Source of the DNA: Acidomyces sp. 'richmondensis'
Taxonomy: Eukaryota; Ascomycota; Dothideomycetes; Mycosphaerellales; Teratosphaeriaceae
Length of the DNA stretch: 64,000 nucleotides
Reading direction: 5' to 3'
Assembly: GCA_003545705.1 (NCBI GenBank)
Contig: QVLQ01000005.1
Location: 1 to 64,000 of the forward strand
Position 1 is the stretch's first letter, and every line of letters starts with the position of its first letter. Positions 1-9,372 of the stretch are shown one piece after another. The notes under the pieces were generated by a model, which saw nothing but the letters and a program-made list of their open reading frames with translations, was not told where the DNA came from and did no database searches. The position numbers and the translations under genes are program-made.

Positions 1-70
1 AACCCTAACCCTAACCCTAACCCTAACCCTAACCCTAACCCTAACCCTAACCCTAACCCTAACCCTAACC
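1..70. repeat. Telomere repeat tract
   Basis: About 11.5 uninterrupted copies of AACCCT (the C-rich strand of TTAGGG telomeres) begin at base 1 and stop abruptly at base 70. The C-rich strand reads 5' to 3' from the window start, so base 1 is the chromosome tip. No degenerate telomere-like spacer separates the tract from the retroelement DNA that follows. Confidence 0.98.
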
Positions 71-456
71 GACAGGCAAAAGAAAAACCTTTCAGAAAAG
101 TAGGGACATCAAACTGGAAAGACCTAGCTAGGTCCTAGGAGGGGCCTTATAGCAGCAGTAAGGTAGATAACCTAAGACGCAGTCCTAGCCCAATTTTCCC
201 TTGCAAAGGATGAGGAACAGGAGAGAGCAGGGAGGGAGACAGATTGAAGGGAATTGGTGAGAGGCTAGAAGCTCCAGAGCTTCTATCAATATCCAAATAG
301 GAAGACAAAGGGAAAAGTTGGATTGGTACCTATAATAAACAAGAGATGAGAAGGGTTTTGTACTTAGGCTTTTACCTTCTGAAAACAAAAATTCAGTGAT
401 AGCTGCTTATCCTAGACAGGAATAGATCAGCAATGCAAGACTTTATTATTATTTTC
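71..456 (+). mobile_element. 5'-truncated LINE fragment (3' end of a Tad-like non-LTR element)
   Basis: This stretch matches the reverse complement of the 3' end of the LINE at 12938-18003, with roughly 15% differences judged by eye. It includes the last codons of the reverse-transcriptase ORF (TSNWKDLA, near 94-117), the 3' UTR and the same AAGACTTTATTATTA tail near 440-455. It is on the plus strand, so its 3' tail points away from the telomere. It is 5'-truncated exactly where the telomere begins. No intact reading frame remains. Confidence 0.85.
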
Positions 457-479
457 TGAAGATTTAGGGAATTTAGCTA

Positions 480-860
480 GGGAATAGTTCTTTCAAACTC
501 GAAGTGACATTCTCAATACACGGAAGTCCAAAATTAAGAGTCTTGCAATCCCAATCCACAAGGGGGTTGTTCTTTTTCAACCAGGGGAGGTCTAAAACAA
601 GGGGCCATTTATCCGGGGGTGCCACAAAGGAGTAGAGGGTCTAAAAGTGTCTTTCAACCTGATAGGGGACTTTTAGAAAATGCGTAACTTGGTCTGTAGG
701 CTCTGAACCGTGAAAAGCAGCTAGGGTTCTGGGGTGTTGTAGTGGGATAGGTTTAAAGCTTAATCCAGCAAGAAGAGGGTGCACAGGGTTGATGAAGGAA
801 ATTCCGGATGCCCCACTATCAATGAGAGATGAGTGTGAGGGAGCTGGGCTGTAGGACTGG
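480..860 (-). mobile_element. Relic of an LTR-retroelement protease region
   Basis: Read on the minus strand, this encodes a broken peptide with a retropepsin active-site motif (LIDSGAS, near 815-840). It continues with FINPVHPLLAG and, after a stop, a DLPWLKKNNPLVDWD-like segment typical of Ty3/gypsy pol between protease and reverse transcriptase. At least one in-frame stop and a small insertion are present, so it is a dead fragment. The LINE tail at about 456 marks its telomere-side border. Assignment to Ty3/gypsy is inference from these motifs; no reverse transcriptase is visible here. Confidence 0.6.
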
Positions 861-1274
861 ATAACCTCAGGTGCTGAACCTTTCTCAGAGGGAATAGGAC
901 AAGACTGGACTCCTAATAGGGCAACACCTATTCAGGGAGGACAAGACAAGAACAAGACAAGACTGAACCTCTCTCAAAGGGACAAGGACAAGACAAGAGA
1001 TGAAGAGTCTATACCCTCATGTTGAGTACAAGACTAGACACTGAGGTTCCTCTAAAGGCTGCTGTAGACAGCTTAAATAAAGTGTGCTTACTAGACTAGC
1101 TATTGTATGACTCACAAGGCTGTTTAATGACTCAGAGCGCTTTTCTAACAAGCCTGATTTCTTCTCACTCTTTTAGCCAAGCTTTGAGAAGGCTTTCTCA
1201 GAGCAGAACATGAAGTCTGGACGTTCAAGACCGGCATCTGATCATTTTATTGTGAGAAGGTCCTCCATGTCTTC

Positions 1275-1433
1275 TGTTGAAAGGTATAGAAGTACCTTGA
1301 CAAATGGATTGGAAATCAATTGGAAATCAGATTGCTCTGGGAGTTTAAGAAGGGAACATATAAAACTGCGTAATTTCCTTTGTAGTTAAAAGAATCAAGC
1401 AGACCTAGACATCTTTTTTCAACGTCTTCAACA
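1275..1433 (+). repeat. LTR remnant, family A
   Basis: This is one of three clear copies in the window (others at 6568-6748 and, reversed, 46707-46911) of a 160-205 bp LTR. The family starts TGTTGAAAGG, ends in a C(T)TTC(C)AACA-type inverted terminus, and has an internal ACATATAAAACT-like TATA region. This copy shows no matching target-site duplication, so it may be a remnant of a longer element or altered at its ends. Confidence 0.65.
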
Positions 1434-2341
1434 ACGCATCAAAGACTAATCCAGAGACTCCAAGAGGCCAGAAGCCCCGTAGAGACAGTCTACCAACAAA
1501 ATACAATTCACCTTCGAAGCTTAGGAGACTACGGAAATTTTATTAGACCTAGAAGCGAACAAACGAAAAGTACTTCGTTCGCCTTTCGTTTGTTCGCTGA
1601 CCAGCCTGCACTAGTCTTCTGCTCGGAATTTTCGGGTGCGCTATCGTGGATAGTTTGAGCTATACCGAAATAGAACAATTCAGAGATCACGGGCTTGTCA
1701 GCTCGGGGATTCAGACAAGAACTCGATCGCCGAGTCCACACGGTAACAACACATCTCCCAGGAGAGATTGTAGTGTGTCTATGCAGCCTAAATGACGAGC
1801 CACCACTTCATGGATGCCTCATGGAGCATGTGATCGATATAAATGTGATTTGTTTGGGCTATTAAATTATTGCGCTTCAATTTGTCCGTGTACAAGCAGG
1901 TGAAACGGAACGCAGTACAGAAATGCGGTCGGCATCGATGATTAAAGATTGCACTAAGTGTTCTTATCCCCGCCTCCACATCGTAAAATGAGGGGTTTAT
2001 CGTTGAGAGGAACCTGTGTTCCTGGTGGCGAGAGTTGGATTTTGCGGAAAACAAATTATAGCGGTTGTCGACTCGGCTTCTTTTGACCATTGAAATTCCC
2101 ACCCACGCGACGATAGCGCTCGTTAGGTTTTCCGGAACCCCCGTAGACCGCGTTGGAAGTATAATTGGCAACCGCCGATCATATTCCTTGGCATGTACTG
2201 AAGTATAATATAAAATGCTTCCCAGGTTGGATTCCAACTACTCAATTCAATCCCAGAACATACATTAAACAAGCAGGCTTTCCTACAACAATATCACGAA
2301 GAGGACATAAATAACAATCTACCGTATTCAATACATTACCC
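1434..2341. other. Intergenic region upstream of the acetate-transporter gene
   Basis: About 0.9 kb with no gene I can support. A 149-codon open stretch on the minus strand (1788-2237) shows no recognisable domain and lies where the transporter promoter should be. The interval presumably holds the promoter and 5' UTR of the gene starting at 2342, but no specific site could be identified. Confidence 0.5.
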
Positions 2342-5300
2342 ATGTCAAATAACGGCCCCATACAATACGACTATGGAAATCCAATCACCAACGGAGATTC
2401 GGTAAATTCGGCCGACGGCAGCAATATGGACATACTTAAGCGCCAACCCACAGGGGGAAGTAGTGTGATGATAAGTATGGATGATCTGGAAAAATTGTAC
2501 CTGAGCCCGCCTCATAGGGTCCAAGGGAACCTCCGGGCACAGTTCGCAAATCCAACACCACTGTAATGAATCATATCCAGATGATTTAGCGATATAACAC
2601 TAACAGAAATGAATAGGGCGTTAATGGGTTTTCTTATTGCCTCGACGCCCCTGGGTTGCCAATTGATGGGCTGGCGTGGCGCCGGTGGTGGTGGCGCATC
2701 GATTGTGTGAGTCTCTATTTGACGGAAACAAAAAATGAAATTTTGAATAATACACTGAGACTGCCATAGCGGTGTTGTCTACTTTTTTGGAGGATTGCTC
2801 CAAATTTTAGGTTGTGTTATGGAATGGGTAGGTAATCTTAAACACTACACCAGCGTTTCCTTGATCGTTCTCGTTCTCAGTTCCGGCTTGCTATATTACT
2901 AATTAAATACAAAACTGCAAAACTGATCAGATTTTATTACCATTCAACAGACACAATTAATATGACTAGATAATCAAAATACACCACATAATTTTACGAA
3001 TTGATTCGCTAATCAATTTGTCTTGTAGATACTTGGCAATACTTTTTCCATGGTGGTTTTCGGAACATACGGAGCTTTCTGGTTCACCCTTGGGACAACA
3101 TTGGTACCATTTTACAACGCGGAGGGGTATTTCACTTCAGGCAAGACAGGTAGTGAACTGCTTGCTGGAGAGGCAGAATTCTACGTCAGTTACGGTAGGA
3201 GATACATTCTCATACTCATGCTAACGTAATCGATGGGGAAGCTGATCACCCCGCGAAGCTGATCATGAATTTCCGTCTTATCAACTTCAAGACGACCTTG
3301 TAGCCGCCACAATGATACAGTCGCTATCAGAATCGCTAGATATAGTCTCTAGAGCCTCTTTTTCAACTTCTTCAAATAATATGTCCTTAGCTCGCTGTTT
3401 AGCATTCTTATTTGGCTTCTTCTGAGCTGCTTCAAGCTCAGCTTGCTTTGCAATTTCGAGAACTTCTTGAGTGCTAAACACAAACTTGCCCTTAAGTGCT
3501 ATTCTCTTCCCTTTTTTACGTTGCTTACGAGCTTGTAGAAGCAATTCAGCGTCTGCAAGCCGCTTCCGGAGTAGAGCGTTCTCACTTTGGGCTGTTTCAA
3601 GCGCATAGGTCATCCGCTTTGTATAGCGCTTTGCAGGTGAGAGGAGCGGCTGCTTTTTATCAAGCTCAGAGTGCAGGAGAGCATTAGCTATACGTAATTC
3701 AGTACCATCTGGCGGTGAGCTATTGAGAAGCGATAGATCTAGCGGGTGCGAGACCTGCTCTTGAGGCTGAGGAGGTAGTGCTTGCTGTGACTGCTTAATC
3801 TTATCAAAGACTTGGATCGGGCTTAAGGGCCAAAGGCCAGTTGCTTTCCAGCCGCTTTGAATGTTTGCTTGTGTAATCGCTTTCTCTCGCGCGCGGATGT
3901 AAGCCTCAGTCCATTCGACTCGTGATTGGCGACCCGGGTCAAGGCTGGTGACCTTGTCAGTCTCAGCGGTAAGCGCCTTCTTCAGCGGCGAGAATATGCT
4001 AACATCGAGTGGCTGTAGCACGTGCGAGCAATGCGGCGGTAAGATAAGGATATCTATCGCATTATCTATACAGAATGCAATAAGATCTGCAGTAATATGA
4101 CTGCTATGGCCATCCATAGTAAGCAACCGGCGCTCCTTAAGTCTTGCTGGCCGTGTATAAGGCTCAAATAAAGTTCGAATCCACTCAAAGGTATGGCTAT
4201 TTGATGTCCAGCCGCTGTTACTTGTACTAAATCGCCAATCTAGCGGCGCACCGGCGGGTATCCAGCTCGTATTCGTATATTCGGCTTTGAATATTAGAAG
4301 CGGCGGGATTGCGTAGCCAGCAGCGCTTATACACTCAATTGCAGTTATCCACTCTTGACGCCCTTTGATCACCTTCCAGCTTGACTTCTCGCGAATATTA
4401 ACCAATGCTCTTGATGACTGGCTAGCACCGACTGCAAAGCCTGACTCGTCCATATTATAAATATGATCAGGCGGGTACTGGTGTTGGATATAGAGGTCCG
4501 TAACTGCGTCAAACCAGCTCTGAATAGTCGAGTTATTAAGAGCAGTGTATCGAGCGCTCTCAATCTGTCGCGTCCAGACGCCCTGTATCTCAGGATGTCG
4601 TGTACGAAAGCGATCTAGCCAGCGCTTGCCAATAGGGCGCCGGTAAGGCGCTTGCTTGGAGAGCTGGTAGCGCTGGCTGCGGATAGTCTCGGCCATCTCA
4701 AGAGCTAACGCTGGTGATGCAGGGTATCCAGTACGTGTAAGCTGAGTGATCCATTTTATAAGAGTGCTCTCTTCAGCGCTTGAGAGAAGCTGCTCAGATT
4801 TGTGCGCGTTACGTCGCGAAGTAGTACCAGCTATGCGGGAGTGTAAGGTTGAATAAGGCATTGAAAATGCGCGTGCAGTAGCTCGAATTGAGGAATAGCG
4901 CTTAGCCTCAAATGCAGCAATGGCTTCTTCAATATTAGATTCAGAATACGCGTGAGAATCGCGTATAGACACATCCATTGTAGATGGCAGAGGGCTAGAA
5001 TGTAGATAAGACGGAAGTTCGTGATCAGCTTCGCGGGGTGATCAGCTTCCCCATCGATTACGTTATCTTAATGGGGCATTTCTGTTAACTCAATCTGATA
5101 GGCTTTTATCTCTGCTTCCTATCCGTCCTTACCTTTATCTACCTGATATGCGCATTACGGACCAATCTAGTATTTTTCATGATCTTTTTAACACTAGATA
5201 TAGCCCTGTGGCTCCTCACCGGCGCATATTGGAAATTGGGTGAGGGTGACGCTTATACCGCGGGAAAGCTAGAAACTGCAGCTGGTGCATTCACATTTAC

Positions 5301-5442
5301 GTTCTGCATGTTTGGATGGTACCTACTCATCTCGATTCTGCTTCAATCCTTGGAGTTTCCCATCTCGTTGCCAGTCTTCGATCTGAGCAAATATTTAATG
5401 AAGAAGAGAGAGTTGAGAAAATCGACAAAGAGAGAAGAATAA
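2342..5442 (+). CDS. GPR1/FUN34/YaaH-family acetate transporter, transposon inside intron 4
   Basis: Five exons give a 291-residue protein, the normal family length: 2342-2562, 2617-2706, 2770-2827, 3029-3194 and 5102-5442. The exon sum is a multiple of three and all junctions are GT-AG. Family features are visible: the NPTPLALMGF start of the first membrane segment, GGLLQILG, VVFGTYGAFWFTLG, ICALRTN and LLTGAYW. The family comprises plasma-membrane acetate/ammonium-type transporters of about six helices. Intron 4 (3195-5101) is 1.9 kb because it contains a whole DNA transposon (3224-5063); without it the intron would be 65 nt. Intron 3 (201 nt) is also long. The coding sequence is therefore intact, and expression depends on splicing of the enlarged intron. 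Its location next to the telomere may silence it. Confidence 0.85.
3224..3282. repeat. Left terminal inverted repeat of the Fot1-like transposon
   Basis: The 59 bases starting ACGTAATCGATGGGG match the reverse complement of 5005-5063 except at two positions. Each repeat contains the 11-bp word GAAGCTGATCA twice in direct orientation (3238-3248 and 3255-3265), a plausible pair of transposase binding sites. Confidence 0.9.
3287..4978 (-). CDS. Transposase, pogo/Fot1 type (CENP-B-like HTH plus DDE)
   Basis: A 563-residue uninterrupted protein. Residues about 15-60 form a Psq/CENP-B-type helix-turn-helix (AIAAFEAKRYSSIRATARAF). Residues about 60-135 look like a Tc5-type second DNA-binding domain (GYPASPALALEMA, GKRWLDRFRTRHPEI). 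The DDE_1 catalytic core follows: YNMDESGF supplies the first Asp, LLTMDGHSSH the second, and LPPHCSHVLQPLDVSIFSPLK the region of the third. The C-terminal quarter is Lys/Glu-rich and probably coiled coil. The length is typical for Fot1/pogo transposases. No stop or frameshift is seen, so it may be active. It is encoded on the strand opposite to the host gene. Confidence 0.93.
   Translation of the reverse strand: MDVSIRDSHAYSESNIEEAIAAFEAKRYSSIRATARAFSMPYSTLHSRIAGTTSRRNAHKSEQLLSSAEESTLIKWITQLTRTGYPASPALALEMAETIRSQRYQLSKQAPYRRPIGKRWLDRFRTRHPEIQGVWTRQIESARYTALNNSTIQSWFDAVTDLYIQHQYPPDHIYNMDESGFAVGASQSSRALVNIREKSSWKVIKGRQEWITAIECISAAGYAIPPLLIFKAEYTNTSWIPAGAPLDWRFSTSNSGWTSNSHTFEWIRTLFEPYTRPARLKERRLLTMDGHSSHITADLIAFCIDNAIDILILPPHCSHVLQPLDVSIFSPLKKALTAETDKVTSLDPGRQSRVEWTEAYIRAREKAITQANIQSGWKATGLWPLSPIQVFDKIKQSQQALPPQPQEQVSHPLDLSLLNSSPPDGTELRIANALLHSELDKKQPLLSPAKRYTKRMTYALETAQSENALLRKRLADAELLLQARKQRKKGKRIALKGKFVFSTQEVLEIAKQAELEAAQKKPNKNAKQRAKDILFEEVEKEALETISSDSDSDCIIVAATRSS
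5005..5063. repeat. Right terminal inverted repeat of the Fot1-like transposon
   Basis: Partner of 3224-3282, ending CCCCATCGATTACGT just before the TA target duplicate. It holds the two inverted copies of the GAAGCTGATCA word. Two C/T differences separate it from the left repeat. Confidence 0.9.
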
Positions 5443-5654
5443 TTGCTCCACACAAATAGGCACTGAGCGTATAATAAATTAGGTTGTTTCTAAATTAATG
5501 GGTATATCACAGTGGCTTTTATATCGTCCGTGCTTGACGCTGCACCAAGCAAAACATGTATCTTTTCCTAGCACATGACCGTGAGACTTTAACGTAACGG
5601 GGTCGACGGGGAATTGGCGCACTTGACGTATATTAATTCACACTATCAGCGCTT

Positions 5655-5760
5655 TGCCTTGCAAGGTCAGTTGTACCTTTGATCGGATACCACATGCTTG
5701 TTGTTATTCGGTATCAGGTGGAAGTCGTATTGTGGCATATGAGGAAGTCATCTCACAACC
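5655..5760 (+). repeat. LTR remnant, family B (copia-associated), internally deleted
   Basis: A 106-bp degenerate copy of the LTR best preserved at 19476-19647. It shares the TTGTACCTTTGATCGGATACC-like 5' part and the GGCATATGAGGAAGTCATC 3' part, but lacks about 65 bases of the middle. Confidence 0.65.
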
Positions 5761-6174
5761 AAAGCCCTTCACAAGCAATATAAGCAATATATGGTCGCTA
5801 TACTGTCTTGTATTGTTGATTAAGCAGGTGTAGCTGTCTTGTCTTGCAAGAGGACGTGTCTGTATTGTCTTGCTTGTATTGTCTTGACCGTATTCCCAAG
5901 ACTTGCATACTGCACTTACCGTCTTACGTACCGTGCAGACCATGTCGACGGCGCTCGTCTGTAAAAGGTGTATTTGGCTCATGTTTTTTAAGATAGTTAT
6001 TGTAGGCGTTGTATCATTGTTTTGAGGGTTGGCGGAGGTTGTGGAAGTATCTGAGGAAGGGTTAATGCGGTTGAATAGGTTCCTGTCGCAATTGCTAGCA
6101 CCTTACTGCCGCCGGCGTGCCGTTATTAACCTCATCTGTCAATTGTCACTACACCTGCTTGTATCCATGCCTTC

Positions 6175-6347
6175 TGTTGTGATGGCAATCACTGGTTTGG
6201 TCGGACACCACATGCTTGATTCTTGTCCGCTATAAAGTGGATGTCTGATATATACATGCCGCTACGTAATCACCTTCCATATATTGAATAGGTGCATTGT
6301 ACAAGCGGCAACCGCGTTGTGGCATATGAGGAAGTCACCTCACAACA
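6175..6347 (+). repeat. LTR, family B (copia-associated), with adjacent polypurine tract
   Basis: A 173-bp LTR starting TGTTGTGATGG and ending CCTCACAACA, inverted termini matching the copy at 19476-19647. The adjoining bases (6348-6363, CACCCCCCTACTTCTG) are a polypurine tract on the minus strand. This is therefore the 3' LTR of a minus-oriented element whose interior has been lost apart from up to 200 bp. Confidence 0.75.
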
Positions 6348-6567
6348 CACCCCCCTACTTCTGAGATATGCCAAATACCTTCCAATGCTGCCCCTTGCTC
6401 TCATCTTCCCCTGCTTCGCAAGGTATTCTCAATTCGACTTGCCCTAACAGCCATCAGCATACCTCTACATCCGATATCTTCTTGCTTCTCAAACCTCGGT
6501 TGTTTCTAGCTTCCTTAGTACTATTATAGTGCTGCTGTATTGTCCAGGCTAGCTTAGTGTTCCTCTT

Positions 6568-6748
6568 TGTTGAAAGGTATAGAAGTACCTTGACAAATTG
6601 ACTAGAAAGCAATTGGAAATCAGACTGGAAGATCACTAATACAGAATATCTTGGGTATTCAAGAAGGGAATATATAAGACTGGGTAATTTCTTTTGTAGT
6701 AAAAAGAATTAAGCAGATCTAGACATCTTAAACACGTTCTTTCCAACA
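6568..6748 (+). repeat. LTR, family A
   Basis: A 181-bp copy beginning TGTTGAAAGG and ending CTTTCCAACA, aligned along its length with 1275-1433 and the reverse of 46707-46911. No target-site duplication is seen at its borders (CTCTT on the left, GCAGG on the right), so it may be one end of a larger rearranged element. Confidence 0.7.
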
Positions 6749-7148
6749 GCAGGAACATGGATGCATTCACTTACATGGCCAACCCCTCCTGACTGAGAAG
6801 TTGAAGTGCTTAGCAAATTATTATAATCTACATGGATAAGATCGCTTTTTTTGTATTGAAGAGGAGTGTCAAGGGAAGCAATTTGTGATAGCAGATCATG
6901 TGAGCTTTTCCAAACAATATATTTAATGGTTGAGTTCAACGCGGAGGTTAGGCCTCCTTGTTGCGATTATTATAATTATTCTCTTTAGACCCTTTATAAT
7001 CTTGATCGCCTTGGTCAGGAGATTTGACTGGTGAGATCTTCTTTGCCGTAGTTGGCGGTCTTTCCGAAGAATCGCTATTCGTCTCGTTGCTCTTTTGAGT
7101 TTAGCCATGAGTTTTTTTTGATCCATAACACCAGATGTCCATGGAACG

Positions 7149-8909
7149 TCACACTTTGGGTTGTGACTCTTCGATCATCTCAATCATGCCATCTGCAGAC
7201 TGCTGCATTGCAAGTTCCTTCTCAGCAAGCGTACCCACCCCACCACCTACCAGAGCATTGTCTCCATCAAAAGCAAGGGCAACTTCCTCCAGTACGGTGC
7301 TCTTTGTCTCAACAAAGAGAAACCATACTGTAACAAACATAACAACGAGCCAACAGTTGTACAAGAGATAGTACTTCCAACCGGCATTCGCCATTCCGAT
7401 AGGGTTGACATAGTTCGAGAAGAATGAAGCCGCATATGCACAGACGACAACAACAGCTAATCCTTTTGCTCTAAGATTGTAAGGCATCAACTCAGCGCCT
7501 AAAAGAGTTCGTCAGATTAAAATGCTGTCGGAAAAGCATACATGGTGAGCAAACTTACCATATGCTTGGTATAAACCACTGAATGCGAGGTCGTAGAACA
7601 TCGAAAAGATGAAGATGCATGCGAGGACACCTTTAGCGGCGGAAGCATCTGAATGTTCGTCGTAAAGCGCAGAGCAGGCTGTCCAAGCAGCGAAGGTGAC
7701 CAACTGTAACGTAATTAAAATTTGCAATTTTTTAATCATCATGGCATTTGCAAAACTCACCATTCCACCGATTGATGTCAAGAACAGCCTGCGACGGCCA
7801 ATAATATCAACAAAAAAAGTAATACCAAGGGATATTACCCAATTATATATCTGGAGTGCGCCATTGAATTGTAATTGAGTGCGTGATGACTGTATGCCTA
7901 TGCTATCCAGGACCTGATGAAGGTAATACGAAAGCAGCCCGTTACCGGCAGTGTTTGCAAATATTCCGAGACAAACAAGGATAGCAAATCGGCGCCGCAT
8001 ACCCTGGGTGGACCACATCTGACGCCAGCCGTTCTTTGAGTACTGTTTCTCAAGCTGAATTGTCTGCACTATCTCAGCAAACTCTGCATCGACAAATTCC
8101 TGGCCCGATGCTGGGCCATGATACTTCTCCAAGATTGCTTTGGCTTTTTCCGGCTTGTCTTTGTTGATAAGATATCTTGGCGACTCTGGAACGAACCATA
8201 TCAGAGAGAACTGAATGGCAGGGGTCACAAATTGCAGTAAAGACGGCAGCCTCCAAGCCCATTGGCTTTGAATGGTAAGTGTACCGTAAGTTGCCCACGC
8301 CGCAATAATGGCGCCGATTGCATAGCACGTGTTGTAGATTGTCGTTACGATAGCTCGGTGTTGAGGATGTGCAAGCTCAGTAATCCAATATGGACCAACT
8401 CCAAAGGCACCTCCCACTCCACCAAGAAATCTGGAGGCTATAAACATTGGCCTGGCATGAATGTAAATACTAGACCAATAATATGAAATTTAAGAGACGT
8501 ACATATTTATCGCTGCTGACTGTAGAGCAATTCCAACGAATAAAATGCAATCACCGAAGATTAGTGTGCGTTTTCGGCCCCATGAGTCTGCCATATAAGG
8601 CACGACAAGGTTGATGGCTAGATTTCCGGCGGGCACAATGGCATTCATCAGACCAAGAGTTGCAGGAGATGGATTGTGGAAGTAATTTTCCCAGTACGAC
8701 AATGTTTGCAGACCGTTCATCATCTATTTGTCCGGTCAGTATTTGCGCTACCCTTAGATCCTTCTAAAGCTGACCGTCCCATCAAACCCTCCGGATGCCG
8801 ACGACAACCACAGCACAGCGATCAAAAAATAGAGCTTTCGAAGACAGCTATGCTTATACCACACGACTGGAGGGAACTGCCTCCCTCCGATCACGATAGG
8901 ATTTGCCAT
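7149..8909 (-). CDS. MFS sugar transporter (hexose/lactose-permease-like)
   Basis: Five exons on the minus strand: 8909-8775, 8723-8503, 8451-7761, 7703-7559 and 7498-7149. The introns are 51, 51, 57 and 60 nt, all GT-AG. The spliced length is 1,542 nt (513 residues), normal for a 12-helix sugar porter. Signatures include GGFDGT after helix 1, DSWGRKRTLIFG, RFLGGVGGAFG, the PESPRYL motif followed by a K-rich central loop, FFVDIIGRRRLF and FVETKSTVLEEV at the end. The family imports sugars by proton symport at the plasma membrane. It is transcribed divergently from the glycosidase at 9373, and a second sugar porter lies beyond that, suggesting joint use of an extracellular or imported oligosaccharide. 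The exact substrate cannot be read from the sequence. Confidence 0.92.
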
Positions 8910-9372
8910 TGTAGCGACAATTAAGTGGTGTTTGTGCCACTGGCTGATTGCCGGTTGTAAGTCTTTACCCCACGTTCAATAAACCTGACCAAGGTACCCG
9001 TCTTGTATTTATACTGCACAAAATATCATAATAGCTGGCAATTTTGTACTACCGATGCGAACTTAATTTTGGCTAAATACAGCAACTGTTGGAAGCAAAG
9101 TTCGGCCTTTTTCGCCCGAGACCAGACAAGACCGTAGCACGGAGGACCCGTGGGGTGGTGAGGACAAAAGATGTTCGAATAACCCGTATGCTAGAAATGG
9201 GCGAACACGGTGTAAAGATATAGCGAACTGCCGAAACATCATTTTTATCAGGCTAAAATGGATGAATCTGAAGGAATATGTCCGAACTCTAATCCTTCTA
9301 TGCACATCAGACAATTCAAAAGGAACTGGCAAGCCACGTGTAGAGCAATGAGCATAACAGCTGACGACGCTC
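8910..9372. promoter_or_regulatory. Divergent promoter region of the sugar cluster
   Basis: A 463-bp interval between the start codons of two divergent genes, the MFS porter (minus) and the glycosidase (plus). It should contain both promoters. I see no unambiguous TATA box or operator. Confidence 0.5.

Larger units (their letters stand above)
3224..5063 (-). mobile_element. Intact Fot1/pogo-like DNA transposon (Tc1/mariner superfamily)
   Basis: A 1,840-bp element bounded by 59-bp terminal inverted repeats and flanked by TA dinucleotides at 3222-3223 and 5064-5065, the target duplication expected for Tc1/mariner elements. It carries one long uninterrupted transposase gene on the minus strand. 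The near-identical TIRs (two mismatches) and open transposase indicate recent insertion with little or no RIP damage. It lies inside an intron of the acetate-transporter gene, antisense to it. Confidence 0.92.
5443..7148. other. Repeat-rich intergenic region between acetate transporter and MFS gene
   Basis: No supportable gene. It contains two LTRs of family B (5655-5760 and 6175-6347), one of family A (6568-6748), and CTTG-rich short repeats around 5810-5900. Beyond the family A LTR (about 6750-7120) lie short, broken, basic open stretches on the minus strand that may be retroelement interior; I could not assign them. Confidence 0.6.

Noticed and set aside
1270..1438. TCTTC target duplication for the family A LTR at 1275
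   Set aside because: TCTTC recurs near the right end, but inside the LTR terminus as defined by the other two copies; the true flanks differ.
1788..2237. 149-codon minus-strand frame near the telomere
   Set aside because: No recognisable domain; it occupies the promoter side of the acetate-transporter gene.
5800..5900. CTTG-rich repeats as an element shared with 940-1000
   Set aside because: Both regions contain GTCTTG-type words on opposite strands, but the match is too short and low in complexity to claim a common element.
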